DNA of 64,000 bases, from contig NZ_LXVX01000034.1 in NCBI RefSeq assembly GCF_001650725.1, positions 372,001 through 436,000 of the forward strand, written 5' to 3'. The stretch's first letter is position 1, and each line of letters opens with the position of its first letter. Shown here in pieces: positions 53,030 to 61,495 of this stretch. The notes below the pieces were generated by a model that was given only the letters and a program-made list of their open reading frames with translations, did no database searches and had not been told where the DNA came from. Position numbers and translations under genes: made by a program. Source of the DNA: Sphingobium sp. TCM1 (lineage in GTDB: Bacteria > Pseudomonadota > Alphaproteobacteria > Sphingomonadales > Sphingomonadaceae).

Positions 53030-55012
53030 TTGCGCGCCCTGAAGACATTGCTGGAAAAATGGGTGCAGCGACCGGCGCAGGATGCGGACGTGCGTCGCAG
53101 CCTGATCGAATCGCTCTATGCGTCGCCGGCCTCGCTGACGATCGGTGCGGTGACGGGCGTGGCGGTGGGACTGGTCGTCGCCAGCCTGTCCGACGGCGCG
53201 GCGATTCATGGCGTCGTCACCTTGCTCTGCATCGTCGCCACGCTGCGCGTCATCTCCGCCGTCTTCTTCCATCGCCAACTGGTGCGTGGCACGGCCGTCG
53301 CCTCGCGCGGCTGGGAACTTGCCTATGAACTGGGCGCCTGGGCCTATGCCGGGCTGCTGGGCCTCATGGCTTTCGTGACGCTGATCGGATCGGACAACAG
53401 CGTCATCCACATGCTCACCGTATCCATGGCGACCGGCTATGCCGGCGGCATTTCCGGCCGAAATGCCGGCCGTGTCCAGATCGCGATCGGGCAGGTCTGC
53501 CTGACCCTGCTCCCCACGGCCACCGGCCTCTGGCTCGAAGCATCGACCGGCTATCGCGTCCTGTCGGTGGCGATGGTGATGATGGTGCTGGGCCTCGCGG
53601 AGATCAGCTCGACCACCCATCGCATCGTCGTCCAGGCGCTGCTGGGCAAGCGCGACAAGTCGTTGCTGGCCGAAAAGTTCGAGCGGCTCGCCCGGTTCGA
53701 TAGCCTCACTGGCCTGGAAAACCGCATGGCGATGCAGATGCGCCTGCGCGAAATCTTCCAGACCAGCCAGAAGCGCAACGATGCGGTCGCGATCCTGTGG
53801 ATGGACCTCGACCGGTTCAAGGAAATCAACGATTCGCTGGGCCATATGGTGGGCGACCAGTTGTTGCGAGCCGTGGCGGAACGACTGAACGAGGTCGTGC
53901 AGGAAAGGGGACGGATCGCGCGCTTCGGCGGCGACGAATTCGTCATCATCTGCCCCGATACGGACCGGGTGACGGCCGCCGGCATCGCCCAGGAACTCAT
54001 CACCTATTTCGCCCATGGCTTCGACCTGGGCGACAATCATCTCCAGGTGACAGCCTCGATCGGCTATGCCGTCGCGCCGCAGGACGGGCGCGACATGGAC
54101 GAGCTGATGCAGCACGCCGATCTCGCGCTCTACGAAGCCAAGGGCGAAGGTCGCAACCGCTCGGCCAGCTTCAACTGGTCCCTCAAGGAACGGTTCAACC
54201 GCATCCATGAGATCGAGACGGGCCTGCGCCGCGCGCTCGACGCTGGCGAACTGAAGCTGCTGTTCCAGCCGATCGTCGACCTGGCGACCGGGGAAATCGA
54301 CGCCTGCGAAGCGCTGCTCCGCTGGGACCATCCCGTGCTCGGCCCGATCCCGCCCTCGGAATTCATCCCGATCGCGGAGAATATCGGCATGATCGAGGCG
54401 ATGACCGGCTGGGTGCTGCGTCAGGCCTGCATTGCCGCCGCCTCTTGGCCGGGCGAGGCGCGGATCGCCATCAACATCTCCCCCGCATCGCTCAAGTCGG
54501 AGGAGCTGCCCGATCATGTGATCGCGGCGCTGCTGGAAACAGGGCTGTCGGCGCGCCGACTGGAACTGGAAGTCACCGAGTCGATCTTCCTGGACGACAG
54601 CGGTCAGACCAATGCGATATTGCGCGAATTGCAGCGCATCGGCCTGCGCCTGGCGCTCGACGATTTCGGCACCGGCTATTCCTCGCTCTCCTATCTGCGG
54701 TCCTATCGGTTCGACACGCTCAAGGTGGATCAGAGCTTCATGGCCGGGGTCAGCGCCAATGCAGAGGATCGCGCGATCGTGCGCGCCATTGGCAATCTGG
54801 CGCGCGACCTGTCGATGGACACGGTGGCCGAAGGCATCGAGACGCAGGATCAGTTGCACCACGCTCGGGAAGCCGGCTTCACCAATGTCCAGGGCTATCT
54901 GTTCAGCCGCCCCGTGCCCAGCGAACGCATCGCAGAGATGATCGCCGCCGGCCCGCTGGAGGGCGCAGAGCGCCCCGATCCGATCGTCCAGACGCGCCGC
55001 CGCCGCGCCTGA
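53030..55012 (+). CDS. Membrane-bound GGDEF-EAL protein (c-di-GMP turnover)
   Basis: Protein of 660 aa. Four to five predicted helices in the N-terminus (about 35-195) are followed by a GGDEF domain with intact FGGDEFVI (about 305) and an EAL domain with CEALLRWDHP (the EAL motif, about 427), NISPASLKSEELP, ELEVTESIFL and LDDFGTGYSSLSYL, which holds the metal-binding acidic residues. Both halves look catalytically competent. No PAS or other sensor domain is seen besides the membrane part. The start is TTG 53030, with GGAG upstream. Convergent with the RpfF-like gene, 19 bp apart. Confidence 0.9.
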   Translation: MRALKTLLEKWVQRPAQDADVRRSLIESLYASPASLTIGAVTGVAVGLVVASLSDGAAIHGVVTLLCIVATLRVISAVFFHRQLVRGTAVASRGWELAYELGAWAYAGLLGLMAFVTLIGSDNSVIHMLTVSMATGYAGGISGRNAGRVQIAIGQVCLTLLPTATGLWLEASTGYRVLSVAMVMMVLGLAEISSTTHRIVVQALLGKRDKSLLAEKFERLARFDSLTGLENRMAMQMRLREIFQTSQKRNDAVAILWMDLDRFKEINDSLGHMVGDQLLRAVAERLNEVVQERGRIARFGGDEFVIICPDTDRVTAAGIAQELITYFAHGFDLGDNHLQVTASIGYAVAPQDGRDMDELMQHADLALYEAKGEGRNRSASFNWSLKERFNRIHEIETGLRRALDAGELKLLFQPIVDLATGEIDACEALLRWDHPVLGPIPPSEFIPIAENIGMIEAMTGWVLRQACIAAASWPGEARIAINISPASLKSEELPDHVIAALLETGLSARRLELEVTESIFLDDSGQTNAILRELQRIGLRLALDDFGTGYSSLSYLRSYRFDTLKVDQSFMAGVSANAEDRAIVRAIGNLARDLSMDTVAEGIETQDQLHHAREAGFTNVQGYLFSRPVPSERIAEMIAAGPLEGAERPDPIVQTRRRRA

Positions 55013-55031
55013 AGCGGCGTGGCCTCACTGT

Positions 55032-56039
55032 TCAGCGCAACCGCGTCTGCGCAGCCGCCAGCCGCCGCATCATGCGCAGGTCGCGATCCGACAGCGACAG
55101 CGCCGTTTCCGTCCACATCTCGACGATGTCTGTCAATTCGGCCAGAGTCATCGGATTGACCCGGCGTCCGGCGCGGTTGATGCCGACATAGCCGGCATGA
55201 TGCGCCATATGGTCCCTGATCCAGCGGGCCGTCGCGGCTTCGCCTTCGCCGGTCTCGACCACCTGGGTGACGATACCCATGTCGTACATCTCGTCGGCGG
55301 TGTAGATGCGTCCATCGGCGATCATCTGCCGCGCCAGCACCGGTCCCACGCGGCGTTGCAGGATGGAATAGGCGCCCATGCCGGGGAAGAGTCCGAACAG
55401 CACTTCGGGCAGGCCGAAACGGGCCTGCCGTTCCGCGATGATGACGTCGAAGCACATCAGCGCCTCCAGCCCGCCGCCCAGCGCGTCCCCCTGGGCCAGG
55501 CCGATATTGATGATGTTCATGTCGTTGCAGTGCCAGATGCGGTCGACGATCTCGCAGCAGGCGACGCCATATTTCAGCAGCGTCTCGCGGTCGCGGCGCT
55601 GGATGCACTCGGCGAACATCTCCAGGTCGCCGCCCAGGTTGAACACACCGGGAAAGCGCGATCCCAGCACCATGAACTTGAGCATTCCGCCTTTGTCGCC
55701 GAACACGCGGCGGCTCTCGCGCTGCCAGGCCATGGTGTCGCGAATCAGGCCCAGGTTGGAATTGGGCCGTTCGATCGGCGTCATGAAGGCCCAGAGCGTC
55801 GCCAGATCCGCATCCCAGCGAACGTCGATCTGACCCAGATCGAACAAGGTCGACTGGGCGCTGTCGTCCGGAAGCAAGGTTTCCGCAGCGGAAATGTCTG
55901 CCGGAAAGCGCTCTGACGCATAGTCGCCCGCGGTCATTTCGGACGCCTCGCGTGAAGGATTAAACCGTCCTGAATCAATCATCTGCGCCCCCGTTTTTTC
56001 ATCAAGCATGAACTGAACAGGCTGGATGGCAGGATGCAA
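55032..56039 (-). CDS. RpfF-like crotonase, putative diffusible signal factor (DSF) synthase
   Basis: Protein of 335 aa of the enoyl-CoA hydratase superfamily that resembles Xanthomonas RpfF, which makes cis-2-unsaturated fatty acid signals. NLGGDLEMF forms part of the oxyanion region. AQGDALGGGLEALM and GLPEVLFGLFPGMGAYS place the two catalytic glutamates of RpfF (Glu141, Glu161) in register. The C-terminal segment RITEIW-type helix appears as LTDIVEMWTETALSLSDRDLRMMRRL. The N-terminal about 65 residues look unstructured, and starts at internal Met residues are possible. No rpfC/rpfG neighbour; instead a GGDEF-EAL gene converges on it. A different crotonase activity is not excluded. Confidence 0.78.
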   Translation of the reverse strand: MHPAIQPVQFMLDEKTGAQMIDSGRFNPSREASEMTAGDYASERFPADISAAETLLPDDSAQSTLFDLGQIDVRWDADLATLWAFMTPIERPNSNLGLIRDTMAWQRESRRVFGDKGGMLKFMVLGSRFPGVFNLGGDLEMFAECIQRRDRETLLKYGVACCEIVDRIWHCNDMNIINIGLAQGDALGGGLEALMCFDVIIAERQARFGLPEVLFGLFPGMGAYSILQRRVGPVLARQMIADGRIYTADEMYDMGIVTQVVETGEGEAATARWIRDHMAHHAGYVGINRAGRRVNPMTLAELTDIVEMWTETALSLSDRDLRMMRRLAAAQTRLR

Positions 56040-56221
56040 TCAACCGGCGTAGGCTGAATAGTGCGTTAACCATTTTTATTCCGAACTGTTGCAAAGGGGC
56101 AGCCCCAAATGCCGCCAAATCGGAGATAATGTGGCGCAATTGCCACAAGCGTCGCTCTGGCGGAGGTCTTGGCGGGGCCGGTAAAGGGCTTTGTTAACCT
56201 TTGTTTCTTACTGCTTTTTCC

Positions 56222-56401
56222 ATGAACGGACGCTCCCCCTCGCGGAAACAGGTCACGCTGATGCTGCATGATGAGGCCGGCTCTGCCTGGCCGCTGCGCG
56301 TTTCGGCCGACTGCCTGCGCTTCATCGGTCCCTATCGCCGCGTCAGGGGTTTCAATATCGACGCGATGGCGCTGTTCGACGGGGTTCGCAGGGCCGGTTG
56401 A
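56222..56401 (+). CDS. Small hypothetical protein
   Basis: Possible 59-aa protein with a basic N-terminus (MNGRSPSRKQV) and a compact mixed region (TLMLHDEAGSAWPLRVSADC). I recognise no family. The ATG at 56222 has no strong ribosome-binding site; a frame-consistent codon at 56201 gives a slightly longer form. It lies between rpfF (divergent) and tgt. Codon use resembles neighbouring genes (GC-rich third positions), which favours coding. Confidence 0.5.
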   Translation: MNGRSPSRKQVTLMLHDEAGSAWPLRVSADCLRFIGPYRRVRGFNIDAMALFDGVRRAG

Positions 56402-56450
56402 TACCCCCGCGATCCTTGTGCGCGGGCGCGTTCGCTCCTAGAGGGCGGCG

Positions 56451-57581
56451 ATGACCAAGCCTCGTTTTTCCTTCTCGATCCACGGCACCGACGGCAAGGC
56501 GCGCACCGGCGCGATCCAGATGCGCCGCGGCGAAATCCGCACTCCCGCCTTCATGCCCGTGGGCACCGCCGCCACGGTCAAGGCGATGCGCCCTGCCGAA
56601 GTGCGCGCGACCGGCGCCGACATCATCCTGGGCAACACCTATCATCTCATGCTGCGCCCCGGCGCCGAGCGCATGGCGCGGCTCGGCGGCCTGCACGGCT
56701 TCATGGGCTGGGACCGGCCGATCCTGACCGACAGTGGCGGGTATCAGGTGATGAGCCTGTCGGCCCTCACCAAGATGAGCGAGGAGGGCGTCGCCTTTTC
56801 CAGCCATATCGACGGGTCGAAGCATATGCTGACGCCCGAACGCTCCATGGAGATCCAGCGGCTGCTCGACAGCGACATCGTCATGGCTTTCGACGAATGC
56901 ACCAAGAACGGCTGCACCCATGAGGAGGCGGCCAGGTCGATGGAACGGTCGATGCGTTGGGCGAAGCGCTCGCGCGACGGGTTCGACGCCGGCGGCGACC
57001 ATGCGGAACGCGCCGCCCTGTTCGGCATCCAGCAAGGCTCGCTCGATGAAAATCTGCGCCGTATCTCGGCTGAAAAGTTGGTCGAAATCGGATTCGACGG
57101 CTATGCCGTTGGCGGCCTCGCGGTGGGCGAGGGGCAGGAGGCGATGTTCGCCACACTCGAGTTCGCGCCCGACATGCTGCCGGTGGACAAGCCGCGCTAT
57201 CTGATGGGGGTGGGCAAGCCCGACGATATCGTAGGCGCGGTCGAACGGGGCATCGACATGTTCGACTGCGTCCTGCCGACCCGATCGGGCCGCAACGGCC
57301 AGGCCTTCACCTGGGCCGGGCCGCTGAACATCCGCAACGCCAAGTTCGCGGAGGATATGGGGCCGCTCGATCCGCGCTGCGGCTGCCCCGTCTGCGCGAC
57401 CTGGAGCCGCGCCTATCTCCATCATCTGGTGAAGGCGGGCGAAATGCTGGGGGCGATGTTGATGACCCAACATAATATCCATTTCTACCAGGAACTTATG
57501 CAGGGTCTGCGCGACAGCATCGCCGCTGGTCGCCTCGCGAGCTTCGCTTCCGACTTCCGGCGGGATTATCGTCGGGTCTGA
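56451..57581 (+). CDS. tgt: Queuine tRNA-ribosyltransferase (bacterial preQ1 TGT)
   Basis: Exchanges guanine for preQ1 at the wobble position of tRNAs with GUN anticodons, 376 aa, family length. The catalytic Asp lies in TDSGGYQVMSL (about 102) and the nucleophile Asp in MFDCVLPTRSGRNGQAF. The structural zinc site is RCGCPVCATWSRAYLHH, with three Cys and a His. Start ATG 56451 with GAGGG upstream. Convergent with the phyP-like gene, only 3 bp apart. Confidence 0.97.
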   Translation: MTKPRFSFSIHGTDGKARTGAIQMRRGEIRTPAFMPVGTAATVKAMRPAEVRATGADIILGNTYHLMLRPGAERMARLGGLHGFMGWDRPILTDSGGYQVMSLSALTKMSEEGVAFSSHIDGSKHMLTPERSMEIQRLLDSDIVMAFDECTKNGCTHEEAARSMERSMRWAKRSRDGFDAGGDHAERAALFGIQQGSLDENLRRISAEKLVEIGFDGYAVGGLAVGEGQEAMFATLEFAPDMLPVDKPRYLMGVGKPDDIVGAVERGIDMFDCVLPTRSGRNGQAFTWAGPLNIRNAKFAEDMGPLDPRCGCPVCATWSRAYLHHLVKAGEMLGAMLMTQHNIHFYQELMQGLRDSIAAGRLASFASDFRRDYRRV

Positions 57582-57584
57582 CCG

Positions 57585-59171
57585 TCAGGGAAGCACATTG
57601 ATGGCGATCGCGAACGATCCCGCGTCGCCGTCCTGCTCTAACGGCGCGCGCAGTTGGCGCGACAGGCCGGTCAGCACCCGGCCGTAGCGATCCTCCATAT
57701 GGCCGGCCAGGTCTTCGGAGGCGCGCAGGGCCGGCGAATGGATATGGAGCAGGCCGCGATCTGCGCTGCCCGGTTGCAACTGCACCGAAATGTGCATCCT
57801 GCCCTGCGGGTCAAGCCGCATCGCCAGTTCGACAAGTTCCGTGACCAGGAAGGCCACCGGAACCGCCACATCCTGGCTGATATGCAGGTCGTCGCTGTCG
57901 ATCTGGATGCCGAAGCGGCGCGCCTGGGTCGGCGCCGTTCCCCGCAGGCTGGCGGACAGTTCGCTGATCAGCGGGCGCACGCCTACACCGCGATTTTCCT
58001 CCAGCTCGGCAAAGTGGTTGCGATGGACGACCGACAAGGCATCGACCCGTCGCTGAATCGACGCATAGGCCTCGACCGCTTCGGGATCATGCGCCGACCG
58101 GGCGTGCAGGTTGATCAGGCTGGCGATGATCTGGAGGTTGTTCTTCACCCGGTGATGGACTTCGCGCGTCAACTTGCGTTGCGTTTCCAGGCTTTCCGCC
58201 ATCTCCGCCTCATGGGTGGCGACATCCTCGCTGATTTCGCGAAATGTCTCGCCCAGAGCGACGATTTCCTGCGCCGGCGTCCGCACGCGCTGCATGGGTT
58301 CCAGCACCTCGCCGGGATGGTAGCTGGCCACTGCGCGGCGCAGCAGCACCAGCGGACGGATCAGCAAGCGGTTGACCACGAACCAGCCGATAGCGGCGGC
58401 GGCGAACCACATGACCAGTGGCAGGAAAAGCGACAGGGTGCGCGCCACCGTCGCCGGCGGATCGCGCACCGTCATCGTCAGCAATATGTCGGGTGGTTCC
58501 AGCCGGGCGGACAGGCTGGTGGTGCGCCCGTCGCCTGGCGATACGCGCGGACGGCTGATGATGAGCTGCCGGTCGCCCTGGCGCAGGCTGAGCTGCCGGT
58601 TCTGGAGCGCCGTCGCCGGATCGGCGACGCTTTCCAGATGCACGCGGGAATAATAGATCAGCCCGACCAGTTGGTTGTCCCGGCTCTTTACTCGGCTCAC
58701 CAGATAGGGCGTGCCGCCCAATATCTGGGCGTGGGGACCGGAAAAGCGCTCGCGCCGGTCCAGTCCTTCCGGCTCGGCCCGGTCCGATCCGCATATCCGC
58801 CGGCCGGCCCGGTCGTAGATATAATAGAGGCCGCCCTCCGGGTCGTTCGACTTGAGGAACAGGTCAAGCCGGTCGCAGATGAGGGTGTCGGCCGCGCCGA
58901 GGCTGTTGATGGTGAGTTGGAGTGCGGTGCGGTCCGATTGCAGGTCCGCGGTCAGCTTGCGGGCGCTCTGCGTGACGGCGACGCGCAGCAAGGCTTCCTT
59001 TTCCAGATCGGCGGTCCGGATCGCCTGGAGCGAGGCGATCAGGGCGATCAGGCCCAGGGGCAGCAAGGCCAGCGTCAGGATGAGGAACATCTTGACGCCG
59101 GTCGAGCGAAGGAAGCGGAAGAGCGGTTCCGTCAGCGACAGGGCTGCCGGAGGAAGGCTGCCCCCAATCAT
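57585..59171 (-). CDS. phyP: PhyP-like sensor histidine kinase-related protein of the general stress response
   Basis: Membrane protein of 528 aa. TM1 (about 28-50), a periplasmic sensor region (about 50-245), TM2 (about 246-270), a HAMP-like linker and a HisKA_2-type dimerisation domain with the His in REVHHRVKNNLQIIASLINLHAR (a part; about 338). The following ATP-binding region is poor: the N-box Asn is replaced (TELVELAMRL where the family has NELVTNA) and no DxGxG box is found. This fits PhyP of Sphingomonas, described as a negative regulator acting on PhyR. Only 7 bp separate it from nepR upstream, so the two form an operon. Confidence 0.82.
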   Translation of the reverse strand: MIGGSLPPAALSLTEPLFRFLRSTGVKMFLILTLALLPLGLIALIASLQAIRTADLEKEALLRVAVTQSARKLTADLQSDRTALQLTINSLGAADTLICDRLDLFLKSNDPEGGLYYIYDRAGRRICGSDRAEPEGLDRRERFSGPHAQILGGTPYLVSRVKSRDNQLVGLIYYSRVHLESVADPATALQNRQLSLRQGDRQLIISRPRVSPGDGRTTSLSARLEPPDILLTMTVRDPPATVARTLSLFLPLVMWFAAAAIGWFVVNRLLIRPLVLLRRAVASYHPGEVLEPMQRVRTPAQEIVALGETFREISEDVATHEAEMAESLETQRKLTREVHHRVKNNLQIIASLINLHARSAHDPEAVEAYASIQRRVDALSVVHRNHFAELEENRGVGVRPLISELSASLRGTAPTQARRFGIQIDSDDLHISQDVAVPVAFLVTELVELAMRLDPQGRMHISVQLQPGSADRGLLHIHSPALRASEDLAGHMEDRYGRVLTGLSRQLRAPLEQDGDAGSFAIAINVLP

Positions 59172-59178
59172 GATGTCG

Positions 59179-59379
59179 TCAGTCCAGTTTGCTCAGAAGG
59201 TCCAGCATTTCGGCGGGAATATCTTCATCCACCGCGCGCTGATAGACGGTGCGAAGCACCTGCGACACATGGCCTTCATCCTTGGGGCTGGCTTTGCGGC
59301 CCTTGCGCGGGGAGGACGATTTCGCGCCGCCTTTCCCGCCTGCTCCCGCTGACCGTCGTTCCGTTGTCGAAGAAACCAA
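59179..59379 (-). CDS. nepR: Anti-sigma factor NepR
   Basis: Holds the ECF sigma factor EcfG inactive until phosphorylated PhyR takes it away. About 66 aa. The C-terminal segment QVLRTVYQRAVDEDIPAEMLDLLSKLD (a part) has the two NepR helices, with the typical DEDIP(A/D)E linker; the N-terminus is basic and disordered. The start TTG at 59379 is proposed because AGAGGGG lies 6 nt upstream and it gives the normal size. The frame is open to 59658, and longer forms are possible. An EcfG-type promoter lies upstream at 59515-59539. Followed by phyP. Confidence 0.85.
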   Translation of the reverse strand: MVSSTTERRSAGAGGKGGAKSSSPRKGRKASPKDEGHVSQVLRTVYQRAVDEDIPAEMLDLLSKLD

Positions 59380-59689
59380 AATCTGCCCCTCTGAAGCAAT
59401 CTCAATCACGCCAGCCTGCCCGTAATCGCGATAATCGGCGGGAACGTCAATTCGCTGACCCCCATGATAGTCGCGAAATCTCACGATATCGTTGAAAAAA
59501 CCATATGACTGCGAAACAATTCCGTTACTCGATGGTTCCGACGAGTGAAGCGTTTTTTTGACGCTGACGGCCGGATGACGGTGAGCAGGGCGGGGGGTTG
59601 CCATCGACGCATGGACATTCCATCCTCCCCTCCCTCCGTCCACGGGCCGGAGAAGCAAGCCTGTTATCGGGCAGGGAGAAGATTTGACG
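59380..59689. other. Divergent regulatory region between nepR and phyR
   Basis: About 310 bp without a supported gene. It contains the EcfG-type promoter for nepR at 59515-59539, a T-run (59553-59559), and the phyR ribosome-binding site (GGGAGA, 59674-59679). I see no equally good EcfG promoter for phyR on the plus strand. Confidence 0.5.
59515..59539 (-). promoter_or_regulatory. EcfG-dependent promoter for nepR-phyP
   Basis: On the minus strand GGAAC (59539-59535) is separated by 16 nt from TGTT (59518-59515), close to the alphaproteobacterial EcfG consensus GGAAC-N16/17-CGTT. It lies about 135 bp before the proposed nepR start and would give positive feedback. Confidence 0.7.
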
Positions 59690-60481
59690 ATGTCGCTTGG
59701 ACAGAAACTGCACCCCCATCTTCCGTTTCTGCGGCGCTATGCGCGCGCGCTGACGGGCAGCCAGGCGCATGGTGACGCCTATGTCCGCGCGACGCTGGAA
59801 GCGATCGTGGCCGCGCCGGAGGAATTTCCGTCCGAAGTCGATCCCCGGCTGGGCCTGTACAAGACCTTTCACGCCATCTGGTCCTCCTCGCATCTCGACG
59901 ATGTGCCGCTGACGTCCGCCGACGGGCGGGAGTTGATCGCGCAGGCGCGGCTGGGCCGTCTGACCCCGCTGCCGCGTCAGGCGCTGCTCCTGACCGCGCT
60001 CGAAGGATTCACGGTCGACGATGTCGCCTATCTCATGAGCCTGGACAGCAACGATGTAGAGGCGCTGGTCGAGGAGGCGCTTTCGGAGATCGAGGCGCAG
60101 ACCCGCGCCAAGGTTCTCATCATCGAGGATGAACCGATCATCGCGATGGATATAGAGACCATCGTTCGCGACCTTGGTCATGAAGTCACCGCCATCGCCG
60201 TGACGCGTGAGGATGCCGTGCGCGAAGCCATGGCCGAAACGCCCGGCCTGGTGCTGGCCGACATCCAGCTCGCCGACGATTCGAGCGGCATCGACGCGGT
60301 GAAGGATATTCTCGCCGAGATTTCGGTCCCGGTGATCTTCATCACCGCCTTCCCGGAACGTCTGCTGACCGGCGAACGCCCAGAGCCGACATTCCTCATC
60401 ACCAAACCGTTCCAGCGCTCGACGGTGAAGGCGGCGATTTCCCAGGCGCTGTTCTTCGACGAAGCGACCGCGCCTGCCTGA
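59690..60481 (+). CDS. phyR: Anti-anti-sigma response regulator PhyR
   Basis: Protein of 263 aa: an N-terminal ECF-sigma-like domain (about 1-130; HLPFLRRYARALTGSQAHGDAYVRATL, a part, and LPRQALLLTALEGFTVDDVAYLM, a part) and a C-terminal receiver domain (about 138-260) with acidic pair IIEDEP, phosphoacceptor Asp in LVLADIQLAD, Thr in FITAFPE and Lys in ITKPF. On phosphorylation it mimics the sigma factor and binds NepR. The ATG at 59690 has GGGAGA about 10 nt upstream; TTG 59684 is an alternative. Divergent from nepR. Confidence 0.95.
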   Translation: MSLGQKLHPHLPFLRRYARALTGSQAHGDAYVRATLEAIVAAPEEFPSEVDPRLGLYKTFHAIWSSSHLDDVPLTSADGRELIAQARLGRLTPLPRQALLLTALEGFTVDDVAYLMSLDSNDVEALVEEALSEIEAQTRAKVLIIEDEPIIAMDIETIVRDLGHEVTAIAVTREDAVREAMAETPGLVLADIQLADDSSGIDAVKDILAEISVPVIFITAFPERLLTGERPEPTFLITKPFQRSTVKAAISQALFFDEATAPA

Positions 60482-60504
60482 CCCCCAGCTTTTATGGAGG
60501 GAAC

Positions 60505-60529
60505 GGAACTCCCGGTCGGCGGTGGCGTT
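60505..60529 (+). promoter_or_regulatory. EcfG-dependent promoter upstream of the 43-aa peptide gene and ecfG
   Basis: GGAAC (60505-60509), 16 nt, CGTT (60526-60529): an exact match to the EcfG consensus. It is directly preceded by a second GGAAC (60500-60504). The first gene downstream starts at 60559, and ecfG at 60750, so autoregulation of ecfG is likely. Confidence 0.85.
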
Positions 60530-60558
60530 AAATAACCGTAACGATCGGGAGACGTGCC

Positions 60559-60690
60559 ATGGTTGATCATGAACAGCACATCGCGACCGAAAAAGCCCGG
60601 GCGGGTTCCACCGAACATGTCGTTCGATATGTTCTTGGCATTTCTTTAGCCCTGGTGGTCATAGCGATGCTGTTTCTGCTCTGGATGTGA
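60559..60690 (+). CDS. 43-residue single-span membrane peptide under an EcfG promoter
   Basis: Open frame from ATG 60559 to TGA 60688-60690. The peptide has a charged N-terminus (MVDHEQHIATEKARAG) and a C-terminal hydrophobic helix (VLGISLALVVIAMLFLLWM, about 25-43). It lies 30 bp after a consensus EcfG promoter and 59 bp before ecfG, and has GGGAGA (60547-60552) as ribosome-binding site. No family is recognised. The promoter and the good translation signal make a real gene likely; function is unknown but stress-related expression is inferred. Confidence 0.68.
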   Translation: MVDHEQHIATEKARAGSTEHVVRYVLGISLALVVIAMLFLLWM

Positions 60691-60749
60691 CGGGGCAGGT
60701 TCAGGGCACTAGGTTTTGACGGCAATCGGTTTAGGATACAGGCACACTT

Positions 60750-61445
60750 ATGGCTTTGACGACGTCGATTCATGCGACGAGGGCGGCAGCCAGCACGGGG
60801 GTTGTTCCCATGGATGAAGACGTTGGCGAGGCGGTTGAACGGGCCGCGCTGTCGGACACGGATTTCAAGCGTGAACTGGCCGCCGTCATTCCCCATCTCC
60901 GCGCCTTCGGTCGCTCTCTGTCGGGCAATCGCGATGTGGCCGACGACCTTGTGCAGGAAACCCTGCTCAAGGCATGGGCCGCGCGGGCGCGCTTCCAGGC
61001 GGGCACCAACATGCGCGCGTGGACTTTCATCATCCTTCGCAACCATTATCTCTCGCAGATGCGCCGCTCGCGTTTCCGGGGAGACTGGGACGATCTGACG
61101 GCCGACCGCATTCTTGCCGCGCCGGCAGGACAGGACAAGCATGTCGAACTGAGCGACATGCAGCGCGCCCTGCTCCAGTTGCCCCAGCCGCAACGCGAAG
61201 CGCTGATCCTGGTCGGCGCGGGCGGCTTCGCCTATGAGGAGGCTGCCGAAATCTGCGGCGTTGCCGTCGGTACGATCAAGAGCCGGGTCGCGCGGGGTCG
61301 CGCGGCGCTGGAGCAGATATTGGAAAATGGCGACCTGCCATCGCGCCGCAGTCAGGAAACGACCGACACGGACGTGCTGGACGAAATCATGGAGGATGTG
61401 GATCGGCTGAGCCGCGGGGCCGAGAGACGCGCGGCGGAAGATTGA
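60750..61445 (+). CDS. ecfG: General stress response ECF sigma factor EcfG
   Basis: Sigma factor of 231 aa. Region 2 has LSGNRDVADDLVQETLLKAWA (a part; about 55-75) and MRAWTFIILRNHYLSQMRRSR (a part); region 4 has LPQPQREALILVGAGGFAYEEAAEICGVAVGTIKSR (a part; about 150-185), typical of ECF15/EcfG. An acidic C-terminal tail follows. Its partner NepR and PhyR are encoded next to it. Start ATG 60750; the Met at 60810 (MDEDVGE) is a possible shorter start. Transcribed from the EcfG promoter at 60505 and probably others. Confidence 0.93.
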   Translation: MALTTSIHATRAAASTGVVPMDEDVGEAVERAALSDTDFKRELAAVIPHLRAFGRSLSGNRDVADDLVQETLLKAWAARARFQAGTNMRAWTFIILRNHYLSQMRRSRFRGDWDDLTADRILAAPAGQDKHVELSDMQRALLQLPQPQREALILVGAGGFAYEEAAEICGVAVGTIKSRVARGRAALEQILENGDLPSRRSQETTDTDVLDEIMEDVDRLSRGAERRAAED

Positions 61446-61495
61446 CCGGAGCGTTTCACAAGGGCGCGTGATGGTCGCAGGAGGAGAGAAGCGAC

